From Xylocopa sonorina (Eukaryota > Arthropoda > Insecta > Hymenoptera > Apidae): a stretch of DNA of 64,000 nt. Below, in pieces: positions 53,583 to 64,000 of this stretch. Location of the stretch: positions 1,178,001 through 1,242,000 of the forward strand of contig NW_027490096.1 in the NCBI RefSeq assembly GCF_050948175.1. The letters run 5' to 3'. How positions within the stretch are numbered: position 1 is the stretch's first letter; each line of letters begins with the position of its first letter. The notes beneath the pieces are model-generated. The model was not told the DNA's origin. It worked only from the letters and a program-made list of their open reading frames with translations, and ran no database searches. Position numbers and translations under genes: made by a program.

Positions 53583-56500
53583 ATGGAACATAGAAATGAG
53601 ATGCGATATCGCGTATTAAGAATCATATGAACTCTATTGCTACGATACGTAGACATCTGCAAACGCCATTTCCTTGCAAAGAAGTGTCGCATTTACATTA
53701 GTTTGAAGTGTAGACGAGGAATACATAACACTCCGCAAATCATATTATATCTTACCATGAAACATAGAAATGTGATGCGATATCGCGTTTTAAGAAGCAT
53801 TAGAACTCTATTGCTACGATACCTAGACATCTGCGGACGCTATTTCCTAGCAAGGAAGTGTCGCATTTACATTCATTTGAAGTGTAGACGAGGAATACAT
53901 GATACTTCGCAAATCATATTATATCTTACCATGAAACATAGAAATGAGATGCGATATCGCGTTTTAAGAAGCATTGGAGCACTATTGCTACGATAGGTAG
54001 ACATTTGCAAACGCTATTTCCTAGCAAAGAAGTGTCGCATTTACATTCATTTGAAGTGTAGGCGAGGAATACATAACACTTCGCAAATCATATTATATCT
54101 TACCATGAAACATAGAAATGAGATGCGATATCGCGTTTTAAGAAGCATTAGAACTCTATTGCTACGATGCGTAGACATCTGCAAACGCTATTTCCTAGCG
54201 AGGAAGTGTCGCATTCACATTCATTTGAAGTGTAGAGGAGGAATACATAACACTTCGCAAATCATATTATATCTTACCATGAAACATAGAAATGAGACGC
54301 AATATCGCGTTTTAGGAATCATAAGAACTCTATTACTACGATACGTAGACATCTGCAAACGTTATTTCCTCGCAAGGAAGTGTCGCATTTACATTCACTT
54401 GAATCGTAGACGAGGAATGCATAACACTTCGCAATGAATATTATATCTTATCATGAAACATAGATATGAGATGCAATATCTCGTTTTAAGAAGCATTTGA
54501 ACTCTATTGCTTCGATACGTAGACATCTGCAAACGCTATTTCCTTGCAAGGATTTGTCGCATTTACATTCATTTGAAGTGTAGGCGAGGAATACATAACA
54601 GTTCGCAAATCATATTATATCTTACCACGAAACATAGAAATGAGATGCGACATCGCGTTCTAAGAAGCATTAGAACACTACTGCTACGATAGGTAGACAT
54701 TTGCAAACGCTATTTCCTTGCAAGGAAGTGTCGCATTTACATTCATTTGAAGTGTAGACGAGGAATACATAACACTTCGCAAATCATGTTATATCTTACA
54801 ATGAAACATAGAAATGAGATGCGATATCGCGTTTTAAGAATCATATGAACTCTATTGCTACGATACGTAGACATCTGCAATCGCTATTTCCTAGCAAGGA
54901 AGTGTCACATTTACATTCATTTGAAGTGTAGACGAGGAATACATGATACTTCGCAAATCATATTATATCTTACCATGAAACATAGGAATGAGATGCGATA
55001 TCGCGCATCAAGAATCATAAGAACTCTATTGCTACGATACGTAGACATCTGCAGACGCTATTTCCTAGCATGGAAGTGTCGCATTTACATTCATTTGAAG
55101 TGCAGGCGAGGAATACATGATACTTCGCAAATCATATTATATCTCACCATGAAACATAGAAATGAGATGCGATATCGCGTTTTAAGAATCATAAGAACTC
55201 TATTGCAACGATACGTAAACATCTGCAAACGCTATTTCCTTGCAAGGAAGTGTCGCATTTACATTCATTTGAAGTGTAGACGTGGAATACATAACACTTC
55301 GCTAATCATATTATATCTTACCATTAAACATAGAAATGAGATGCGTTATCGCGTTTTAAGAGGCATTAGAACTCTATTGCTACGATACCTAGACATCTGC
55401 AGACGCTATTTCCTAGCAAGGAAGTGTCGCATTTACATTCATTTGAAGCGTAGACGAGGAATACATGATACTTCGCAAATCATATTATATCTTACCATGA
55501 AACATAGAAATGAGATGCTATATCGCGTTTTAAGATGCATTAGAACACTATTGCTACGATAGGTAGACATTTGCAAACGCTATTTCCTAGCAAAGAAGTG
55601 TCGCATTTACATTCATTTGAACTGTAGGCGAGGAATACATAACACTTCGCAAATCATATTATATCTTACCATGAAACATAGAAATGAGATGCGATATCGC
55701 GTTTTAAGAAGCATTAGAACTCTATTGCTACGATACGTAGACATCTGCAAACGCTATTTCCTAGCGAGGAAGTGTCGCATTCACATTCATTTGAAGTGTA
55801 GACGAGGAATACATAACAATTCGCAAATCATATTATATCTTACCATGAACCATAGAAATGAGATGCAATATCGCGTTTTAAGAATCATAAGAACACTATT
55901 GCTACGATACGCAGACATCTGCAAACGCTATTTCCTTGCAAGGAAGTGTCGCATTTACATTCATTTGAAATGTAGGCGAGGAATACATGATACTTCGCAA
56001 ATCATATTATATCTTACCATGAAACATAGAAATGAGATGCGATATCGCGTTTTAAGAAGCATTAGAACACTATCGCTACGATAGGTAGACATTTGCAAAC
56101 GCTATTTCCTAGCAAAGAAGTGTCGCATTTACATTCATTTGAAGTGTGGACGAGGAATACATAACACTTCGCAAATCATATTATATCTTACCATGAAACA
56201 TAGAAATGAGATGCGTTATCGCGTTTTAAGAAGCATTAGAACTCCATTGCTTCGATACGTAGACATCTGCAAACGCTATTTCCTTGCAAGGAAGTGTCGC
56301 ATTTACATTCATTTGAAGTGTAGACGAGGAATACATAACACTTCGCAAATCATGCTATATCTTACCATGAAACATAGAAATGAGATGCGATATCGCGTTT
56401 TAAGAATCATATGAACTCTATTGCTACGATACGTAGACATCTGCAATCGCTATTTCCTTGCAAAGAAGTGTCGCATTTACATTCATTTGAAGTGTAGATG

Positions 56501-57054
56501 AGGAATACATAACACTTCGCAAATCATATTATATCTTACCATGAAACATAGAAATGTGATGCGATGTCGCGTTTTAAGAAGCATTAGAACACTATTGCTA
56601 CGATATGTAGACATTTGCAAACGCTATTTCCTAGCAAAGAAGTGTCGCATTTATATTTATTTGAAGTGTAGACGAGGAATACTTAACACTTCGCAAATCA
56701 TGTTATATCTTACCATGAAACATAGAATGAGATGCGATATCGCGTTTTAAGAATCATATGAACTCTATTGCTACGATACGTAGTCATCTGCAATCGCTAT
56801 TTCCTAGCAAGGAAGTGTCGCATTTACATTCATTTGAAGTGTAGACGAGGAATACATGATACTTCGCAAATCATATTATATCTTACCATGATACATACAA
56901 ATGAGATGCGATATCGCGTTTTAAGAAGCATTAGAACACTATTGCTACGATAGGTAGACATTTGCAAACGCTATTTCCTAGCAAAGAAGTGTCGCATTTA
57001 CATTCATTTGAAGTGTAGGCGAGGAATACATAACACTTCGCAAATCATATTATA
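53432..57054 (+). repeat. Large HOR block C, copy 1 (matches 57,955-61,577)
   Basis: About 3.6 kb recurs at an offset of 4,523 bases (26 monomers minus one base). The order is part of m4, m5 to m9, m1 to m3, island X (long form), several divergent units including GATGTCGCG and TTTATATTTATTTG, a 173-bp unit and an m4-like unit. Differences noted are few, for example CGCCATTTCC near 53,665, ATTAGTTTG near 53,698, ATATCTCACC near 55,142 and ATGAACCATAG near 55,845. A stretch of m8, m9, m1 to m3 and the start of m4 (57,055-57,954) separates it from copy 2. Confidence 0.9.
56715..56887 (+). repeat. 173-bp monomer: one-base deletion
   Basis: The unit begins ATGAAACATAGAATGAG, one A short in the run after ATAG. 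The same unit stands at 61,238-61,410 as part of block C. The deletion shifts the forward open frame. No other copies were seen. Confidence 0.92.
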
Positions 57055-57954
57055 TCTTACCATGAAACATAGAAATGAGATGCGATATCGCGTTTTAAGA
57101 AGCATTAGAACTCTATTGCTACGATGCGTAGACATCTGCAAACGCTATTTCCTAGCGAGGAAGTGTCGCATTCACATTCATTTGAAGTGTAGAGGAGGAA
57201 TACATAACACTTCGCAAATCATATTATATCTTACCATGAAACATAGAAATGAGACGCAATATCGCGTTTTAGGAATCATAAGAACTCTATTACTACGATA
57301 CGTAGACATCTGCAAACGTTATTTCCTCGCAAGGAAGTGTCGCATTTACATTCACTTGAATCGTAGACGAGGAATGCATAACACTTCGCAATGAATATTA
57401 TATCTTATCATGAAACATAGATATGAGATGCAATATCTCGTTTTAAGAAGCATTTGAACTCTATTGCTTCGATACGTAGACATCTGCAAACGCTATTTCC
57501 TTGCAAGGATTTGTCGCATTTACATTCATTTGAAGTGTAGGCGAGGAATACATAACAGTTCGCAAATCATATTATATCTTACCACGAAACATAGAAATGA
57601 GATGCGACATCGCGTTCTAAGAAGCATTAGAACACTACTGCTACGATAGGTAGACATTTGCAAACGCTATTTCCTTGCAAGGAAGTGTCGCATTTACATT
57701 CATTTGAAGTGTAGACGAGGAATACATAACACTTCGCAAATCATGTTATATCTTACCATGAAACATAGAAATGAGATGCGATATCGCGTTTTAAGAATCA
57801 TATGAACTCTATTGCTACGATACGTAGACATCTGCAATCGCTATTTCCTAGCAAGGAAGTGTCGCATTTACATTCATTTGAAGTGTAGACGAGGAATACA
57901 TGATACTTCGCAAATCATATTATATCTTACCATGATACATACAAATGAGATGCG

Positions 57955-60900
57955 ATATCGCGTTTTAAGAAGCATTAGAACACTATTGCTACGATAGGTA
58001 GACATTTGCAAACGCTATTTCCTAGCAAAGATGTGTCGCATTTACATTCATTTGAAGTGTAGGCGAGGAATACATAACACTTCGCAAATCATATTATACC
58101 TTACCATGGAACATAGAAATGAGATGCGATATCGCGTATTAAGAATCATATGAACTCTATTGCTACGATACGTAGACATCTGCAAACGCTATTTCCTTGC
58201 AAAGAAGTGTCGCATTTACATTCGTTTGAAGTGTAGACGAGGAATACATAACACTCCGCAAATCATATTATATCTTACCATGAAACATAGAAATGTGATG
58301 CGATATCGCGTTTTAAGAAGCATTAGAACTCTATTGCTACGATACCTAGACATCTGCGGACGCTATTTCCTAGCAAGGAAGTGTCGCATTTACATTCATT
58401 TGAAGTGTAGACGAGGAATACATGATACTTCGCAAATCATATTATATCTTACCATGAAACATAGAAATGAGATGCGATATCGCGTTTTAAGAAGCATTGG
58501 AGCACTATTGCTACGATAGGTAGACATTTGCAAACGCTATTTCCTAGCAAAGAAGTGTCGCATTTACATTCATTTGAAGTGTAGGCGAGGAATACATAAC
58601 ACTTCGCAAATCATATTATATCTTACCATGAAACATAGAAATGAGATGCGATATCGCGTTTTAAGAAGCATTAGAACTCTATTGCTACGATGCGTAGACA
58701 TCTGCAAACGCTATTTCCTAGCGAGGAAGTGTCGCATTCACATTCATTTGAAGTGTAGAGGAGGAATACATAACACTTCGCAAATCATATTATATCTTAC
58801 CATGAAACATAGAAATGAGACGCAATATCGCGTTTTAGGAATCATAAGAACTCTATTACTACGATACGTAGACATCTGCAAACGTTATTTCCTCGCAAGG
58901 AAGTGTCGCATTTACATTCACTTGAATCGTAGACGAGGAATGTATAACACTTCGCAATGAATATTATATCTTATCATGAAACATAGATATGAGATGCAAT
59001 ATCTCGTTTTAAGAAGCATTTGAACTCTATTGCTTCGATACGTAGACATCTGCAAACGCTATTTCCTTGCAAGGATTTGTCGCATTTACATTCATTTGAA
59101 GTGTAGGCGAGGAATACATAACAGTTCGCAAATCATATTATATCTTACCACGAAACATAGAAATGAGATGCGACATCGCGTTCTAAGAAGCATTAGAACA
59201 CTACTGCTACGATAGGTAGACATTTGCAAACGCTATTTCCTTGCAAGGAAGTGTCGCATTTACATTCATTTGAAGTGTAGACGAGGAATACATAACACTT
59301 CGCAAATCATGTTATATCTTACAATGAAACATAGAAATGAGATGCGATATCGCGTTTTAAGAATCATATGAACTCTATTGCTACGATACGTAGACATCTG
59401 CAATCGCTATTTCCTAGCAAGGAAGTGTCACATTTACATTCATTTGAAGTGTAGACGAGGAATACATGATACTTCGCAAATCATATTATATCTTACCATG
59501 AAACATAGGAATGAGATGCGATATCGCGCATCAAGAATCATAAGAACTCTATTGCTACGATACGTAGACATCTGCAGACGCTATTTCCTAGCATGGAAGT
59601 GTCGCATTTACATTCATTTGAAGTGCAGGCGAGGAATACATGATACTTCGCAAATCATATTATATCTTACCATGAAACATAGAAATGAGATGCGATATCG
59701 CGTTTTAAGAATCATAAGAACTCTATTGCAACGATACGTAAACATCTGCAAACGCTATTTCCTTGCAAGGAAGTGTCGCATTTACATTCATTTGAAGTGT
59801 AGACGTGGAATACATAACACTTCGCTAATCATATTATATCTTACCATTAAACATAGAAATGAGATGCGTTATCGCGTTTTAAGAGGCATTAGAACTCTAT
59901 TGCTACGATACCTAGACATCTGCAGACGCTATTTCCTAGCAAGGAAGTGTCGCATTTACATTCATTTGAAGCGTAGACGAGGAATACATGATACTTCGCA
60001 AATCATATTATATCTTACCATGAAACATAGAAATGAGATGCTATATCGCGTTTTAAGATGCATTAGAACACTATTGTTACGATAGGTAGACATTTGCAAA
60101 CGCTATTTCCTAGCAAAGAAGTGTCGCATTTACATTCATTTGAACTGTAGGCGAGGAATACATAACACTTCGCAAATCATATTATATCTTACCATGAAAC
60201 ATAGAAATGAGATGCGATATCGCGTTTTAAGAAGCATTAGAACTCTATTGCTACGATACGTAGACATCTGCAAACGCTATTTCCTAGCGAGGAAGTGTCG
60301 CATTCACATTCATTTGAAGTGTAGACGAGGAATACATAACAATTCGCAAATCATATTATATCTTACCATGAAACATAGAAATGAGATGCAATATCGCGTT
60401 TTAAGAATCATAAGAACACTATTGCTACGATACGCAGACATCTGCAAACGCTATTTCCTTGCAAGGAAGTGTCGCATTTACATTCATTTGAAATGTAGGC
60501 GAGGAATACATGATACTTCGCAAATCATATTATATCTTACCATGAAACATAGAAATGAGATGCGATATCGCGTTTTAAGAAGCATTAGAACACTATCGCT
60601 ACGATAGGTAGACATTTGCAAACGCTATTTCCTAGCAAAGAAGTGTCGCATTTACATTCATTTGAAGTGTGGACGAGGAATACATAACACTTCGCAAATC
60701 ATATTATATCTTACCATGAAACATAGAAATGAGATGCGTTATCGCGTTTTAAGAAGCATTAGAACTCCATTGCTTCGATACGTAGACATCTGCAAACGCT
60801 ATTTCCTTGCAAGGAAGTGTCGCATTTACATTCATTTGAAGTGTAGACGAGGAATACATAACACTTCGCAAATCATGCTATATCTTACCATGAAACATAG

Positions 60901-61577
60901 AAATGAGATGCGATATCGCGTTTTAAGAATCATATGAACTCTATTGCTACGATACGTAGACATCTGCAATCGCTATTTCCTTGCAAAGAAGTGTCGCATT
61001 TACATTCATTTGAAGTGTAGATGAGGAATACATAACACTTCGCAAATCATATTATATCTTACCATGAAACATAGAAATGTGATGCGATGTCGCGTTTTAA
61101 GAAGCATTAGAACACTATTGCTACGATATGTAGACATTTGCAAACGCTATTTCCTAGCAAAGAAGTGTCGCATTTATATTTATTTGAAGTGTAGACGAGG
61201 AATACTTAACACTTCGCAAATCATGTTATATCTTACCATGAAACATAGAATGAGATGCGATATCGCGTTTTAAGAATCATATGAACTCTATTGCTACGAT
61301 ACGTAGTCATCTGCAATCGCTATTTCCTAGCAAGGAAGTGTCGCATTTACATTCATTTGAAGTGTAGACGAGGAATACATGATACTTCGCAAATCATATT
61401 ATATCTTACCATGATACATACAAATGAGATGCGATATCGCGTTTTAAGAAGCATTAGAACACTATTGCTACGATAGGTAGACATTTGCAAACGCTATTAC
61501 CTAGCAAAGAAGTGTCGCATTTACATTCATTTGAAGTGTAGGCGAGGAATACATAACACTTCGCAAATCATATTATA
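57955..61577 (+). repeat. Large HOR block C, copy 2
   Basis: This is the near-identical partner of 53,432-57,054. Private changes include AAGATGTGTCGC near 58,028, GGAATGTATAAC near 58,938, ATTGTTACG near 60,073 and GCTATTACCTAG near 61,495. The right border is at 61,578, where it reads ATTATACCTTACCATGG and goes on with an m5-like unit, while copy 1 reads ATTATATCTTACC and goes on with m8. Confidence 0.9.
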
Positions 61578-62280
61578 CCTTACCATGGAACATAGAAATG
61601 AGATGCGATATCGCGTTTTAAGAATCATATGAACTCTATTGCTACGATACGTAGACATCTGCAAACGCTATTTCCTTGCAAAGAAGTGTCGCATTTACAT
61701 TCGTTTGAAGTGTAGACGAGGAATACATAACACTTCGCAAATCATATTATATCTTACCATGAAACATAGAAATGAGATGCGATATCGCGTATTAAGAATC
61801 ATAAGAACTCTATTGCTACGATACGTAGATATCTGCAAACGCTATTTCCTTGCAAGGAAGTGTCGCATTTACATTCATTTGAAGTGTAGACGAGGAATAC
61901 ATAACACTCCGCAAATCATATTATATCTTACCATGAAACATAGAAATGTGATGCGATATCGCGTTTTAAGAAGCATTAGAGCACCATTGCTACGATAGGT
62001 AGACATCTGCAAACGCTATTTCCTTCCAAGGATTTGTCGCATTTACATTCATTTGAAGTGTAGGCGAGGAATACATAACAGTTCGCAAATCATATTATAT
62101 CTTACCATGAAACATAGAAATGAGATGCGACATCGCGTTCTAAGAAGCATTAGAAAACTACTGCTACGATAGGTAGACATTTGCAAACGCTATTTCCTTG
62201 CAAGGAAGTGTCGCATTTACATTCATTTGAAATGTAGACGAGGAATACATAACACTTCGCAAATCATGTTATATCTTACA

Positions 62281-64000
62281 ATGAAACATAGAAATGAGAT
62301 GCGATATCGCGTTTTAAGAATCATATGAACTCTATTGCTACGATACGTAGACATCTGCAATCGCTATTTCCTAGCAAGGAAGTGTCGCATTTACATTCAT
62401 TTGAAGTGTAGACGAGGAATACATAACACTTCGCAAATCATATTATAACTTACCATGAAACATAGAAATGAGATGCGATATCGCGTTTTAAGAATCATAA
62501 GAACTCTATTGCTACGATACGTAGACATCTGCAAACGTTATTTCCTTGCAAGAAAGTGTCGCATTTACATTCATTTAAAGTGTAGACGACTAATACATAA
62601 CACTTCGCTAATCATATTATACCTTACCATGAAACATAGAAATGAGATGCGATATCGCGCTTTAAGAATCATAAGAACTCTATTGCAACGATACGTAGAC
62701 ATCTGCAAACGCTATTTCCTTGCAAGGAAGTGTCGCATTTACATTCATTTGAAGTGTAGACGAGGAATACATAACACTCCGCAAATCATATTATATCTTA
62801 CCATGAAACATAGAAATGTGATTCGATATCGCGTTTTAAGAAGCATTGGAACTCTATTGCTACGATACTTAGACATCTGCGGACGCTATTTCCTAGCAAG
62901 GAAGTGTCGCATTTACATTCATTTGAAGTGTAGACGAGGAATACATAACACTTCGCAAATCATATTATAACTTACCATGAAACATAGAAATGAGATGCGA
63001 TATCGCGTTTTAAGAATCATAAGAACTCTATTGCTACAATACGTAGACATCTGCAAACGCTATTTCCTTGCAAGAAAGTGTCGCATTTACATTCATTTGA
63101 AGTGTAGACGACGGATACATAACACTTCGCTAATCATATTATACCTGACCATGAAACATAGAAATGAGATGCGATATCGCGCTTTAAGAATCATAAGAAC
63201 TCTATTGCTACGATACGTAGACATCTGCAAACGCTATTTCCTAGCGAGGAAGTGTCGCATTCACATTCATTTAGTGTGGACGCGGAATACATAACACTTC
63301 GCAAATCATATTATATCTTACCATGAAACATAGAAATGAGATGCGACATCGCGTTCTAAGAAGCATTAGAACACTACTGCTACGATAGGTAGACATTTGC
63401 AAACGCTATTTCCTTGCAGGGAAGTGTCGCATTTACATTCATTTGAAGTGTAGACGAGGAATACATAACACTCCGCAAATCATATTATATCTTACCATGA
63501 AACATAGAAATGAGATGCGATATCGCGTTTTAAGAATCATAAGAACTCTATTGCAACGATACGTAAACATCTGCAAACGCTATTTCCTTGCAAGGAAGTG
63601 TCGCATTTACATTCATTTGAAGTGTAGACGAGGAATACATAACACTCCGCAAATCATATTATATCTTACCATGAAACATAGGAATGAGATGCGATATCGC
63701 GCTTTAAGAATCATAAGAACTCTATTGCTACGATACGTAGACATCTGCAAACGCTATTTCCTTGCAAGGAAGTGTCGCATTTACATTCATTTGAAATGTA
63801 GACGAGGAATACATGATACTTCGCAAATCATATTATATCTTACCATGAAACATAGAAATGAGATGCGATATCGCGTTTTAAGAAGCATTAGAACACTATC
63901 GCTACGATAGGTAGACATTTGCAAACGCTATTTCCTAGCAAAGAAGTGTCGCATTTACATTCATTTGAAGTGTGGACGAGGAATACATAACACTTCGCAA
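62281..64000 (+). repeat. Right-end segment returning to left-end monomer types
   Basis: From about 62.3 kb the HOR of 46-62 kb gives way to other types: ATTATAACTTACC near 62,450 and 62,970, CGACTAATAC and CGACGGATAC with CTTCGCTAATC, then the two-base-deleted unit at 63,151-63,322 (with GTGTGGACGCGG). From 63,497 to the end the order GTAAACATCTG, AGGAATGAG with GCGCTTT, TTTGAAATG with ACATGATAC, CACTATCGCTACG and GTGTGGACGAGG matches 5,051-5,554 closely. The last unit (63,845-64,000) is cut at 156 bases by the window end, so the array continues beyond. Confidence 0.8.

Larger units (their letters stand above)
1..64000 (+). repeat. 174-bp satellite DNA array, centromere-like, fills the window
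   Basis: The motif ATGAAACATAG (or a close variant) recurs every 174 bases from 7, 181, 355, 529 and so on to 63,845. I followed the register through the whole window: 367 complete units, 349 of them exactly 174 bp, the rest 171, 172, 173 or 175 bp. All units are head to tail in one orientation and no foreign sequence interrupts them. Neighbouring units differ at scattered sites, while blocks of several units recur almost unchanged, which is higher-order repeat structure. From established knowledge, arrays with nucleosome-sized units and HORs are typical of centromeres and pericentromeres. That this array is centromeric is an inference; nothing in the sequence shows binding of a centromeric histone. 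The family is not one I recognise. No stretch is left over that could hold a gene. Confidence 0.98.

Noticed and set aside
1..64000. CRISPR array
   Set aside because: Repeats are regular and contain palindromes, but there are no unique spacers; the full 174 bp is conserved between units.
1..64000. Primate alpha satellite (171 bp) or Arabidopsis CEN180
   Set aside because: Unit length is close, but the sequence does not resemble either as I remember them. This was a comparison from memory, not a search.
1..64000. tRNA, rRNA or snRNA genes embedded in the repeat
   Set aside because: No cloverleaf, A/B-box pair or ribosomal motif was seen; the hairpin at positions 58-70 is too short.

Overview
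The whole 64 kb window is one uninterrupted head-to-tail tandem array of a satellite DNA. I found no gene, RNA gene, transposon, CRISPR array or unique sequence. The basic unit is 174 bp. Taking the ATG of the 'ATGAAACATAG' motif as position 1, unit starts can be followed from base 7 to base 63,845. That gives 367 complete ATG-to-ATG units plus a 6-base partial unit on the left and a 156-base partial unit on the right. All units lie in the same orientation. Eighteen units are not 174 bp (171, 172, 173 or 175 bp); their net effect of -20 bases accounts exactly for the distance between first and last start.

Source organism: this looks like centromeric or pericentromeric heterochromatin of a eukaryote. 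A unit of nucleosomal size, a megabase-type homogeneous array and nested higher-order repeats (HORs) all point there. A typical unit is about 36% GC with nine CpG (observed/expected about 1.6), which hints at a lineage or compartment with little cytosine methylation. I do not recognise the satellite family and cannot name the clade. It does not look like primate alpha satellite or Arabidopsis CEN180 as I remember them.

Layout. (1) About 0-14 kb: nested multi-monomer duplications offset by 4,000, 2,260, 5,216 and 4,696 bp. (2) About 14-23 kb: a 1,391-bp 8-mer, an 870-bp 5-mer cassette present three times, and most of the units with length changes. (3) About 23-30 kb: a 1,740-bp 10-mer duplicated with one mismatch in 1,260 compared bases. 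(4) About 30-35 kb: blocks offset by 2,610, 2,958 and 696 bp. (5) About 35-46 kb: a domain with its own markers (ATTATACATAG and GCGATATAGC) and a 1.7 kb block duplicated at 4,870 bp. (6) About 46-62 kb: a clear 1,566-bp 9-mer HOR, a hybrid monomer that records an unequal exchange, and a 3.6 kb block repeated 4,523 bp further on. (7) About 62-64 kb: a return to monomer variants typical of the left end.

Many long plus-strand open frames exist only because 174 is divisible by 3 and the consensus has no stop in one frame. Stop-bearing and frameshifted variants have been amplified freely, so I call no coding sequence. The most interesting content is the set of three short dyad symmetries per monomer, including a perfect 14-bp palindrome, and the fine record of recent unequal exchange.
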